From NCBI RefSeq assembly GCF_014109825.1, contig NZ_CP059576.1:1824001-1888000 (forward strand): a stretch of DNA of 64,000 nucleotides, read 5' to 3'. The translations under genes and the position numbers were made by a program. Of the stretch, positions 27,147 through 35,665 are shown piece by piece (within the stretch, counting starts at the first letter, position 1; the number at the start of each line of letters is the position of its first letter). This DNA is from Legionella sp. PC997. Its GTDB lineage: Bacteria > Pseudomonadota > Gammaproteobacteria > Legionellales > Legionellaceae. Below the pieces are notes generated by a model. The model made no database searches. It was given only the letters and a program-made list of their open reading frames with translations, and was not told the DNA's origin.

Positions 27147-28259
27147 TTATTCCTTTTGTAACGATTCCATCACTGCACCTAGGAAACGTGTTGCTTCGCC
27201 TCCAGTAACTGCTCTATGGTCAAAACTTAAGGATAGTGGAAGTATATTATGTGATTCGATAAGACCTTTGTTTACAACAGCCCCTTGGTAGAGCCTACCT
27301 ACGGCTAAAATGGCCACCATTGGTGGAACAATAATAGGACTTGCAAAACGACCAGCAAACTTTCCAAAATTAGAAAGAGTTATCGTTGCACCTTTTAATT
27401 TATCTGCAGTGATTTCTCGAGTACTTACCGATTTTTTAAAATCATTAATCATATTACGAAGCTCAGCATCGGAATGTTTTGCTGCATCATGGATCACAGG
27501 TACAAACAAACCCTCTTCATTATCCATAGCTAAGCCTAGATGTACCTGCTCAAAACATTGGCGGGCACTATGCTTAGTATCAAACCATGCGTTTAAAGCT
27601 GGTTCTTTGCTCGCTGCATAAGTCATTGCGCGAACTAGGCGAACTGTAATATCAGTACCAGGCTTCCAAGCACTAATATCGGCCTCATCAAAGATACTTA
27701 CCGGAACCACTTCGGTGTGAGATTGAACCATACTATTCAGCATAGCGCGTCTGACCCCTCGGAGAGGTTCAAAACCTGCGGGAACTTGTGAATTCTTATC
27801 TGCTTGGGCTTGAACATCAGCGCGAGTAATGACACCAAATTCACCGGAACCTTTAACTGTAGATAAATCAACACCAAGTTTTTTAGCAAGTATTTTAACA
27901 GCAGGAGTTGTCTTAATACGATTTCTTGTAGTGTGTTGGGTACCAATTGTAAAGTTATCTTCAAACACTTCGCTACTTTCTTCTAAATTACCGACAACTG
28001 TTCCTTTATCTGCAGCTTTGGCACTTGTCGATTCAAAAGCTACCAAAGGTTCACCTGTTTTAATTACATCTCCAGGTTTACCGTACAATTTGCTAATAGT
28101 TCCAGACTGAGGACAGGGGACGTCCACTACAGCTTTTGCAGTTTCCATAGAAACCAAAGGTTGATCTGCTACAACTTTATCACCTTCTTTGACAAACCAT
28201 TCATGAATCTCAGCATCCGGTAGACCTTCACCCAAATCAGGTAGATTGAATATATTCAT
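27147..28259 (-). CDS. 2-oxoacid dehydrogenase complex E2, dihydrolipoyl acyltransferase
   Basis: 370 residues. One N-terminal lipoyl domain (1-75) has the lipoylated lysine K42 in METAKAVVDVP. An E1/E3-binding domain (about 118-155) reads TTPAVKILAKKLGVD. The catalytic acyltransferase domain follows from about 165 to the end. The catalytic motif usually written HxxxDG reads HRAVTGGEA, with threonine in place of aspartate. Partners E1-alpha and E1-beta are encoded just upstream; no E3 (lipoamide dehydrogenase) gene is present here. The substrate may be pyruvate or branched-chain 2-oxoacids. The stop of E1-beta is two bases before its ATG. Confidence 0.92.
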   Translation of the reverse strand: MNIFNLPDLGEGLPDAEIHEWFVKEGDKVVADQPLVSMETAKAVVDVPCPQSGTISKLYGKPGDVIKTGEPLVAFESTSAKAADKGTVVGNLEESSEVFEDNFTIGTQHTTRNRIKTTPAVKILAKKLGVDLSTVKGSGEFGVITRADVQAQADKNSQVPAGFEPLRGVRRAMLNSMVQSHTEVVPVSIFDEADISAWKPGTDITVRLVRAMTYAASKEPALNAWFDTKHSARQCFEQVHLGLAMDNEEGLFVPVIHDAAKHSDAELRNMINDFKKSVSTREITADKLKGATITLSNFGKFAGRFASPIIVPPMVAILAVGRLYQGAVVNKGLIESHNILPLSLSFDHRAVTGGEATRFLGAVMESLQKE

Positions 28260-28261
28260 TA

Positions 28262-29236
28262 TTACTCCATTATGCTCATAACGCTGTTTTTAATACGTGC
28301 AATACTGGGTATGTATTGTTTTTCCAATTGAAAATACGGCATTACTGTATCATATCCAGTGACCCGTTGAACTGGAGCCATTAAATCAGTCATTGAATTT
28401 TCCATAATCTGTGCTGAAATTTCGGCACCCACTCCACAAGTTTTTGCTCCCTCATGAACGATCACACAACGTCCCGTTTTTTCTACTGAGGCTAGAATCG
28501 TCTCGATATCTAGTGGTTTAATTGTTGCTACATCAATCACTTCGCATGAAATTCCTTCGTCGCTCAATTGTTTTGCTGCTTGTTGTGTTTCGTGAATACT
28601 AGCACCCCAACTTACTAAAGTGACATCTTCACCTTGTTGCAAAGTAAAACATTTTCCTAGAGGAAGAGCTTCACCATTATCTTCAACAGGTTGTTTGACC
28701 AAACGATAAATTCGCTTTGGCTCAAGAAAAATAACTGGATCTGGATTACGCAAAGCCGCTAAAAGCAAACCATATGCTCGGCGTGGAGAGGAAGGGATCA
28801 CTACTTGTAAACCGGGTATGTGCGCAAATAATGCTTCGGTGCTCTCTGAATGATGTTCAGGAGCTCGGATGCCCCCACCAAAAGGAGCGCGAAAAACGAG
28901 TGGGCAGTGAAGACGTCCACGAGTTCGATTACGCATACGAGCAGCGTGAGAAATAATTTGGTTCATTGCTGGATAGATAAATCCCATAAATTGGAATTCA
29001 GCCACTGGTTTCAGACCCTGAATTGACATACCAATCGCTAATCCAGCAATCATTGATTCTGCTAGCGGAGTATCAAAAACTCTTTTTTCACCGAATCGTT
29101 CTTGTAATCCTACTGTGGCACGGAAAACCCCGCCATTTTTACCGACATCTTCTCCAAAAACCACAACATTTTCATCATGAGCTAACTCGTAAGCCAAAGC
29201 CTGAGTTACTGCCTCGATCAATGTAATATCAGGCAT
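28262..29236 (-). CDS. 2-oxoacid dehydrogenase E1 component, beta subunit
   Basis: 324 residues from the ATG at 29236, chosen for a strong GGAGGA site and the family start MPDITLIEAVTQAL. Transketolase-like pyrimidine domain: VVFGEDVGKNGGVFRATVGL near 25-45 and FDTPLAESMIAGLAIGMS. The C-terminal transketolase domain contains GEALPLGK and VIDVATIKPLD. With the alpha subunit it forms the heterotetrameric thiamine-diphosphate E1 of pyruvate or branched-chain 2-oxoacid dehydrogenase. It overlaps E1-alpha by eight bases. Confidence 0.93.
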   Translation of the reverse strand: MPDITLIEAVTQALAYELAHDENVVVFGEDVGKNGGVFRATVGLQERFGEKRVFDTPLAESMIAGLAIGMSIQGLKPVAEFQFMGFIYPAMNQIISHAARMRNRTRGRLHCPLVFRAPFGGGIRAPEHHSESTEALFAHIPGLQVVIPSSPRRAYGLLLAALRNPDPVIFLEPKRIYRLVKQPVEDNGEALPLGKCFTLQQGEDVTLVSWGASIHETQQAAKQLSDEGISCEVIDVATIKPLDIETILASVEKTGRCVIVHEGAKTCGVGAEISAQIMENSMTDLMAPVQRVTGYDTVMPYFQLEKQYIPSIARIKNSVMSIME

Positions 29237-30302
29237 GAGTTGCTTCCTCCATAGCTGTTGCACGTTGCTCCACTAAATAATCAGGTAGTTCAGCATAATG
29301 ATAATCAAAAATGCTACTAATCGGTTGTGGCTCCATACTTAAATATTCATTAACGGCTTTTTCAACCTCTTTAGAACAATGGATTACTAAATTTTCTTCA
29401 TCTTGTGCATTCCAGATCTTTTGTTCTGTAAGAAACTCTTTAAATCGTGAGATAGGTTCTTTGGGTTTTGCCTTCTCAACTTCCTGACAGGGCTGGTAGC
29501 GAGTTGCATCATCAGCAGTGGTGTGATCCGATAACCGGTAAGATAAGGCTTCAATTAAAGTCGGTCCTTCACCACGGCGTGCCTTTTCAATCGCATCGCC
29601 AATAATCTGTCGTGTTGCTAAAATGTCATTTCCATCAATCTGTATGCCGGTAAAACCAGCTGCGATGGCTTTCTGAGCTATAGTTTGTGTACCCGTCTGT
29701 TGATCCCTAGGAACCGAGATTGCCCATTGATTGTTATTCACTACAAAAACAACAGGTAATTTCCAAGTTCCTGCAACATTCATCGCTTCGTAGAAATCAC
29801 CTTCTGAGGTACCACCTTCGCCAAGGCATACCACAGCAACCCGTGGCTGGTTTCTGTATTGGAATGCGAATGCTACGCCTGCTGCATGTAAACACTGAGA
29901 GGCAATGGGCACACATATAGGTAAGTCTTCTGAGTTCGATGAAAACTGACTACCACGCTCATCGCCACCCCAGAAGGCCAAGATTTCAGACATTTTTACA
30001 CCGCGTTGAAGTTGGGCAGCGTAATCTCGATAATAAGGTACAAATACATCTTCAGGACGCATGGCATGGCCAATAGCCGCTGAAATTGCTTCTTGTCCAT
30101 TAATAGGAGCATAAGTTCCCATTTTACCTGTTCGTTGCAAAGCAATTGCTTTTTTATCAAATGTCCGAGTAAGGACCATGATTTTATAAAGTTCTTTGAG
30201 CGCAGAATGATCATGGGCAAAAGGGGGTAATTGACCAACCAATTTTCCATGTTCATTTAAAAACTGAGTATATGTAATATTAAATTGTGCAACTGTTGAC
30301 AT
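29229..30302 (-). CDS. 2-oxoacid dehydrogenase E1 component, alpha subunit
   Basis: 357 residues from ATG 30302, with AAGGAG six bases upstream; an earlier in-frame codon at 30344 is rejected for lack of a site. The thiamine-diphosphate motif is seen as GEGGTSEGDFYEA through VVNNNQWAIS. GQEAISAAIG and VPYYRDYAAQL are typical of the alpha subunit of heterotetrameric E1. YRLSDHTTADDATRY includes the phosphorylation-loop-like region. It leads an operon alpha-beta-E2. Many legionellae also carry the homodimeric AceE, so this complex may serve branched-chain acids or a second pyruvate route. Which one is undecided. Confidence 0.92.
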   Translation of the reverse strand: MSTVAQFNITYTQFLNEHGKLVGQLPPFAHDHSALKELYKIMVLTRTFDKKAIALQRTGKMGTYAPINGQEAISAAIGHAMRPEDVFVPYYRDYAAQLQRGVKMSEILAFWGGDERGSQFSSNSEDLPICVPIASQCLHAAGVAFAFQYRNQPRVAVVCLGEGGTSEGDFYEAMNVAGTWKLPVVFVVNNNQWAISVPRDQQTGTQTIAQKAIAAGFTGIQIDGNDILATRQIIGDAIEKARRGEGPTLIEALSYRLSDHTTADDATRYQPCQEVEKAKPKEPISRFKEFLTEQKIWNAQDEENLVIHCSKEVEKAVNEYLSMEPQPISSIFDYHYAELPDYLVEQRATAMEEATHA

Positions 30303-30383
30303 ATAAGGCTCCTTGTCAATAAAGCGTTTGCATAGCATACTCACAAATTAATTCAAAAACCAGAGAATAAAGTAAGAAACTTA

Positions 30384-30480
30384 TAGCCTAAGTGAAGCGT
30401 AGCGGAACCCTCGTCATCCCGATTGTAGGGCAGGGATCTGCATCGTGGTACTCGGGATGTCGGTAAGAGATCCTAGGCTG
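30384..30480. repeat. Composite palindromic repeat (MITE-like) between E1-alpha and pabB
   Basis: Outer arms AGCCTA (30385-30390) and TAGGCT (30474-30479) enclose an inner perfect inverted repeat CATCCCGA (30415-30422) and TCGGGATG (30452-30459). The left part, TAGCCTAAGTGAAGCGTAGC, matches the dispersed family at 38.8 and 54.4 kb. It lies in the 5' intergenic space between divergent genes. Confidence 0.7.
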
Positions 30481-30543
30481 TATTTTACTTAATTCAGGCT
30501 ACATCAAAAGTACCTATTATAATATTTACCTTAGAGGAATATT

Positions 30544-31866
30544 TTGAATCAATTTTCATTACATTCATTGGATTATCATGATTCACTGCATGAGTATTAT
30601 CAAAAATTACATCATTTACCTGGTTTTGTTCTTCTTGAAAGTACCGATCGCTTTCATGGGCGTTATGATATTATCAGTGCTTATCCTTATGATTTTATTC
30701 AAATCGAACAAAACTCCCATAATTTACCAAATTTACTAAAGAAAATTACTCAAATCTTATCGCCAATACCGTCTGTAGCAGATCTTCCTTTTCAAGGTGG
30801 TGCTCTGGGCTATGTTTCTTATGATCTTGGCGCAAAGTTATTAGGGATAGATTCTAGTAGGCAACCTACATTAGACAACATCCCCTTATTGAACTTTGGG
30901 TTATATGATTGGGCAATCATTGTCGACCACCATCAAAAAAGCATAACATTATTTGCAGCAAATACACTTCAAACAACTCCTAGGATAGTTGATGAGATCT
31001 TAGAACTTTGGAATGCGGCTACCAAACACCCTTGTGATGCACAGATTAAAAGTGATTTTACTTCTTTGATGAGCAAAAAAGATTACGTCCATGCATTCTC
31101 TTCTATTTATCAATTTTTGAAGGAGGGGAGATGTTATCAGGTCAATCTTACTCAACCCTTTCATGCTGCCTATGAGGGAAATAATTGGGATTTTTATAAA
31201 AAAATCTGTAAGAAAAACCCCGTACCTTTTGCTGCATTTTTGAGAACTGCTGATGCTGATATTTTAAGTTTTTCCCCGGAGCGGTTTCTTTTTTATGACG
31301 CAGGTAAATTAGTTACATCGCCTATTAAAGGAACTATCGCACGATCCGAAAATGAAGTTGAAGATGGGTGGTTAAAAAATAAATTAACATCTTGTGAAAA
31401 AAATCGCGCCGAGAATGTAATGATAGTTGATCTATTGAGAAATGATCTCGGTAAAATTGCACAACCTGGGTCGGTACACGTTACTTCTTTATGCGAAGTA
31501 CAAAGCTATAATTCAGTTCATCATTTAGTAAGTACAATCGAAGCTCGATGTTTGTCGTCTATTTCGCCATTTGAAGCATTTTTGTCCTGTTTTCCGGGTG
31601 GTTCCATTACCGGGGCACCCAAAATTGAATCCATGCGAATTATTGATGAACATGAGTCTTTTTCCCGAGGAATTTATTGCGGGTCTATAGGCTATTTTTC
31701 ACGGCATGGGCGATTTGACACGAATATCGCTATTCGGACATTGACTGCTAAAGATAATATTTTGCATTTAGCTGCGGGTGGTGGAATAGTTATTGACTCA
31801 AACTGTGAAGATGAATATCGTGAATGCTATATTAAAATAGCAGCGGTTATTAATGGACTTAAATGA
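30544..31866 (+). CDS. pabB: Aminodeoxychorismate synthase component I
   Basis: 440 residues from a TTG supported by GAGGA six bases upstream; no other early start exists. The chorismate-binding domain fills the C-terminal two thirds, with PIKGTIAR, ENVMIVDLLRNDLG, FPGGSITGAPKIESMRII and the C-terminal AAGGGIV. It converts chorismate plus ammonia to 4-amino-4-deoxychorismate for folate synthesis. TrpE is less likely given length and N-terminal sequence. The amidotransferase pabA and lyase pabC are not adjacent. It overlaps the nudix gene by 14 bases. Confidence 0.92.
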   Translation: MNQFSLHSLDYHDSLHEYYQKLHHLPGFVLLESTDRFHGRYDIISAYPYDFIQIEQNSHNLPNLLKKITQILSPIPSVADLPFQGGALGYVSYDLGAKLLGIDSSRQPTLDNIPLLNFGLYDWAIIVDHHQKSITLFAANTLQTTPRIVDEILELWNAATKHPCDAQIKSDFTSLMSKKDYVHAFSSIYQFLKEGRCYQVNLTQPFHAAYEGNNWDFYKKICKKNPVPFAAFLRTADADILSFSPERFLFYDAGKLVTSPIKGTIARSENEVEDGWLKNKLTSCEKNRAENVMIVDLLRNDLGKIAQPGSVHVTSLCEVQSYNSVHHLVSTIEARCLSSISPFEAFLSCFPGGSITGAPKIESMRIIDEHESFSRGIYCGSIGYFSRHGRFDTNIAIRTLTAKDNILHLAAGGGIVIDSNCEDEYRECYIKIAAVINGLK

Positions 31867-32356
31867 TTTTGAAGGGAAAAAACTAGTGCACTCGGCAGTA
31901 GTTGTCTTATATGAACAATTATCCGATTCCTTAATTTTGACGCAACGTAGCGATCAATTGCGCACCCACCCAGGAGAAATTTGTTTTCCAGGTGGTACAT
32001 GGGAAGAAGGAGATGAGAATTATTACGTTACTGCGCTTAGAGAATTGTATGAAGAGTTAGGTATTACCCAAGACCGCATAACCCTAATCAAGGAGTTAAA
32101 TATCCAAAAAACTCTATTAGGAAGTATTATTCATCCTTGGTTTGCGAGCATCGAATCGGTTCAACCCTACCAATTAAATGTTCATGAAGTTGTTCGTTTA
32201 ATATCGATACCCATGACATTAGTACAAGATGTTAAAAATTATAGAGACTTTAGGATTGAACGTGGCGGTCGTCGTTATGTTACTTGTGAATTTACTGCGA
32301 ACAAAGACTGGGTGTGGGGTGCAACAGCTCTCATAATGAGACAATTAGTAAAATAA
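31853..32356 (+). CDS. Nudix hydrolase, coenzyme A diphosphatase (NudL) type
   Basis: 167 residues. The CoA-diphosphatase signature reads LRTHPGEICFPGG directly before the nudix box, with GGTWEEGD and ALRELYEELGI supplying the metal-binding glutamates. Such enzymes cut CoA or acyl-CoA to 3',5'-ADP and phosphopantetheine. It overlaps pabB, so translation is coupled. A pabB-nudL pairing also occurs in other gammaproteobacteria. The ATG at 31853 lacks a good ribosome site of its own, as expected under coupling. Confidence 0.9.
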   Translation: MDLNDFEGKKLVHSAVVVLYEQLSDSLILTQRSDQLRTHPGEICFPGGTWEEGDENYYVTALRELYEELGITQDRITLIKELNIQKTLLGSIIHPWFASIESVQPYQLNVHEVVRLISIPMTLVQDVKNYRDFRIERGGRRYVTCEFTANKDWVWGATALIMRQLVK

Positions 32357-32390
32357 AAGTACTAGCTTGAGAAAATACTATAACACTGAA

Positions 32391-32411
32391 CCCCGTGGAC
32401 AAGCCGCGGGG
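32391..32411. repeat. GC-rich palindrome between convergent nudix and fadD genes
   Basis: CCCCGTGG pairs with CCGCGGGG (one G-U) around ACAAG. The core GGACAAGCCGCGGG is the same wording as the element at 60.29-60.38 kb, so it is probably a dispersed REP-like unit. Its place between two converging stops suits a transcription stop. Confidence 0.6.
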
Positions 32412-32450
32412 AGGGCAATATCGTCATAAGACGAAGCTTCGTTCAGTTCT

Positions 32451-34163
32451 TTATATAGCAACAGCTGGTTTTTTCTCGGGATGACTGGGAGAGGAAGCAT
32501 TCTTTTCTTTTAGTGCTCGACGAAGAATTTTTCCTACATTTGTTTTGGGGAGTTCATCGTAGAATTCGACTATCTTGGGAACTTTGTAAGCAGTTAGATG
32601 TTCTCGGCAATAAGCAATAACTTGTTCTTCGGTTAACTCAGGATCTTTTTTTACCACACATGCTTTAACTCGTTCGCCAGATTCTATATCAGAAACACCA
32701 ACTACACCTACTTCTAACACACCAGGATGCATTGCTATTACTTGCTCCACCTCATTAGGATAAACATTGAATCCTGATACGAGTAACATATCTTTTTTTC
32801 GATCAACTAAATAGATGAATCCTTCTTCATCCATTTTACCAATGTCGCCTGTTTTTAAATAGCCATTTTTAGTAAACACTAGAGCAGTCTCATCAGGTCG
32901 CTTCCAGTATCCTGGGGTTACTTGCGGTCCTTTAATGCATATTTCTCCACTGGTCCCGATTGGTACTTCATGCTCTTGATCATCAAGAATGATGACATCA
33001 GTAGAAGGAATGGGTACGCCAATACTTCCGCTATATTCGGTCAGATTCATTGGATTCATGATGGCAGCAGGACTGGTTTCAGTTAATCCATAAGCTTCCA
33101 ATACCGGTGTTTTGGTGACCTCACGCCATTTAAGGGCCACACTTTTTTGTAAAGCCATACCTCCTGCAAGTGAGATTTTTAGTTTACTAAAATCAACCTC
33201 CTTAAATTTAGGATGGTTTAATAAGCCATTAAACAGGGTATTTACGCCTGTAATTGCTGTAAAACCCACTTTTTTGATTTCTTTAATAAAATGTCCCATG
33301 TCACGAGGGTTCGTAATTAGTACATTTTTTGCCCCTTGTTTTAAAAAGGTCAAACAATTAGCGGTGAGAGAAAAGACATGGTAGAGAGGTATCGCTGTAA
33401 CAATAATATCATTGCCATCTGCACCTATGACCGGCTTAATCCATGCATCGGCTTGCAAGACATTAGAGATCATATTCCCATGAGTTAAAATGGCACCTTT
33501 TGCAACCCCTGTCGTACCTCCCGTATATTGCAAAAATGCAATATCATCATGATTTAACTCTACATGGTGTAAAGGTGCTTGTTTTCCTTCAAGTAATGCA
33601 TAGTTAAAGGCAACTGCATGAGGGATACTATAAGCCGGTACCATTTTTTTTATATATTTAATTATAGAGTTAACAATAAGTCGTTTGGGGGTAGGAAAAA
33701 GATCAGCTATTTCGGTGACAATCACATGTTTTAATGTAGGAATTGAATTTAATGCCTTTTCTACAGTTTTTGCAAAGTTGGCTAGTACAACGATCACTTC
33801 AGCTCCAGAGTCATTCATTTGATGAATAAGCTCGTCAGTGGTGTAAAGTGGATTTGTATTCACAACAACGTAACCTGCGCGAAGGATGCCAAATAGAGCT
33901 ATTGGGTATTGAAGAACATTAGGAAGCATAATTGCTATTCGAGTTCCTTTATCCAGCTTAAGCTGTTGAAGATAGGCAGCAAAATCTCGACTTAACTCAT
34001 CCAGTTCACCAAAAGTTATACTACTTCCCATATTGCTATATGAAGTTTTTTTAGCATAACGTGTGCAGGATTCTTTAAACAAATCTACTAGGGAAGAATA
34101 TTGACTTGAGTCAATTTCATGGGGAACTCCTTTCTGATATTGTTCAAACCACCGTTTATCCAC
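32451..34163 (-). CDS. fadD: Long-chain fatty acid-CoA ligase
   Basis: 570 residues from a GTG with AAGGA seven bases upstream. AMP-forming acyl-CoA synthetase family: the P-loop-like LQYTGGTTGVAKGA near 210, the A5 motif EAYGLTETSPAA, the A7 motif GYLKTGDIG, and the C-terminal catalytic lysine in KTNVGKILRRAL near 550. It activates fatty acids with ATP and CoA at the inner membrane face for beta-oxidation, feeding the enzymes at the start of the window. It stands alone, divergent from minC. Substrate range cannot be read from sequence. Confidence 0.92.
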   Translation of the reverse strand: MDKRWFEQYQKGVPHEIDSSQYSSLVDLFKESCTRYAKKTSYSNMGSSITFGELDELSRDFAAYLQQLKLDKGTRIAIMLPNVLQYPIALFGILRAGYVVVNTNPLYTTDELIHQMNDSGAEVIVVLANFAKTVEKALNSIPTLKHVIVTEIADLFPTPKRLIVNSIIKYIKKMVPAYSIPHAVAFNYALLEGKQAPLHHVELNHDDIAFLQYTGGTTGVAKGAILTHGNMISNVLQADAWIKPVIGADGNDIIVTAIPLYHVFSLTANCLTFLKQGAKNVLITNPRDMGHFIKEIKKVGFTAITGVNTLFNGLLNHPKFKEVDFSKLKISLAGGMALQKSVALKWREVTKTPVLEAYGLTETSPAAIMNPMNLTEYSGSIGVPIPSTDVIILDDQEHEVPIGTSGEICIKGPQVTPGYWKRPDETALVFTKNGYLKTGDIGKMDEEGFIYLVDRKKDMLLVSGFNVYPNEVEQVIAMHPGVLEVGVVGVSDIESGERVKACVVKKDPELTEEQVIAYCREHLTAYKVPKIVEFYDELPKTNVGKILRRALKEKNASSPSHPEKKPAVAI

Positions 34164-34234
34164 CTTAATATCCTTCTGTTATTGGTTTTCACATGTTAGT
34201 ATAAACAAAAATATTCATTATGGATATCATACTC

Positions 34235-34930
34235 ATGAGTGAAAATACAACACAAACTCAAGCATTTAAATTAAAAGGTCGTCTTTATACATTTACTGTA
34301 TTACAAGTACTCAATACGAATCCTGAGGCTTTTTCGCATCAGCTTGAGGATACTATCGCCAAAGCTCCTAAATTATTTGAGCATACACCTGTTGTGTTTG
34401 ATTTATCCTCAGTACAACAATTAGAATTTGATTTACAGGCTTTACTGGAGCTTGCTCGTTCCCATGGCATGATCCCTGTTGCCATTCAAGGAGGGAGTAT
34501 ATTACATAACACCCTAGCCCAATGCCATGGATTAGCTGTATTACATGCTTCTTCAACCCAAGATAAACCTATTATTGAGCGACCCATTGAAAATAATCAT
34601 CATGAATTAACAAAATCAAAATTAATTACTACTCCTGTTCGCTCTGGGCAGCAAGTTGTAGCAAAAGGAGCTGATCTTGTAGTGACTTCTTCAGTAAGTC
34701 ATGGGGCTGAATTATTAGCTGATGGATGTATTCATGTATATGGAGCTTTAAGAGGAAGAGCTTTAGCTGGAATTTCAGGTGATAAAGAGGCCCGGATTTT
34801 CTGTCACTCCCTGGAGGCAGAATTAGTATCGATTGCTGGTTTTTATCGTTTAAGTGATGCAATCGAACCTTACAGTGGACCTTGTCAAATTTATTTATTG
34901 GATGAGCATATACATATAGAGCCCTTATGA
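34235..34930 (+). CDS. minC: Septum site-determining protein MinC
   Basis: 231 residues from ATG 34235; another ATG at 34220 is in frame and neither has a strong ribosome site. The N-terminal domain (about 1-100) inhibits FtsZ polymerisation. The C-terminal beta-helix domain shows the classic GAELLADGCIHVYGALRGRA and ARIFCHSLEAELVSIAG (MinD binding, dimerisation). Unusually for the family, minD and minE do not follow; lpxH begins within the stop codon instead. Confidence 0.95.
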   Translation: MSENTTQTQAFKLKGRLYTFTVLQVLNTNPEAFSHQLEDTIAKAPKLFEHTPVVFDLSSVQQLEFDLQALLELARSHGMIPVAIQGGSILHNTLAQCHGLAVLHASSTQDKPIIERPIENNHHELTKSKLITTPVRSGQQVVAKGADLVVTSSVSHGAELLADGCIHVYGALRGRALAGISGDKEARIFCHSLEAELVSIAGFYRLSDAIEPYSGPCQIYLLDEHIHIEPL

Positions 34931-35646
34931 TAGAAGCTGTTTTTATTTCGGATCTTCATTTACATCCTGAAAATCAGGCCATTCAGGAGCGTTTTAAGCA
35001 ATTTCTCGAATGGGCTTGTGATTCAGTCAAAAATATTTATATCCTAGGTGATTTTTTTCATGCATGGGCAGGGGATGATACTGTCGATGATTGGAGCAGA
35101 GCGATTGCTAGTCAGTTATATGCCCTAAAAAAACAAGAAATTAATGTGTTCTATATGCATGGCAATCGTGACTTTCTATTAGGAAAAAACTTTGCCAAAA
35201 TGGCGGGATGGACAATTTTACCTGAGCCTACAGTGATCCAATTGGGCCAAGACAAAGTACTTCTGGTACACGGTGATCGATATTGTACCAAAGATAAGGC
35301 TCACCAGCGTTTTCGTTTTATAACACGAAACAAAATCTTTTCTACCTTATTTTTAAGTTTCCCATTGAAGTATCGGAAGAAATTAGTAAATCAAGTACGT
35401 TATCATAGTGAAATGAATCAGAACAAATCTCTAGAGGAAATGGATGTAGTGGCTGAAGTAGTGGTTGATCATATGTCTTACTATCAAGTGAAACAATTAA
35501 TCCATGGTCATACTCATAAACCAGGCATCTCATCTTATCAAAAAAATTCGCAAAAACTAGTACGTTACGTGTTGAGCGATTGGGATGACAAACCCCAATT
35601 ATTGTGTTATGATCATACAAAAGGGCTCTATTTTGCCCATTTGTGA
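34927..35646 (+). CDS. lpxH: UDP-2,3-diacylglucosamine pyrophosphatase
   Basis: 239 residues, calcineurin-like metallophosphoesterase. Metal-binding motifs are complete: ISDLHL (DxH, residues 9-11), LGDFFHAW (GD), MHGNRDFLLG (GNRD), LVHGDRYC and HGHTHKP. LpxH makes lipid X in lipid A biosynthesis on the inner membrane. It overlaps minC by four bases (ATGA). LpxH length and GDFFHAW wording distinguish it from LpxI and LpxG. Confidence 0.95.
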   Translation: MIEAVFISDLHLHPENQAIQERFKQFLEWACDSVKNIYILGDFFHAWAGDDTVDDWSRAIASQLYALKKQEINVFYMHGNRDFLLGKNFAKMAGWTILPEPTVIQLGQDKVLLVHGDRYCTKDKAHQRFRFITRNKIFSTLFLSFPLKYRKKLVNQVRYHSEMNQNKSLEEMDVVAEVVVDHMSYYQVKQLIHGHTHKPGISSYQKNSQKLVRYVLSDWDDKPQLLCYDHTKGLYFAHL

Positions 35647-35665
35647 TTTTCGTGGAGTAGCAGTT

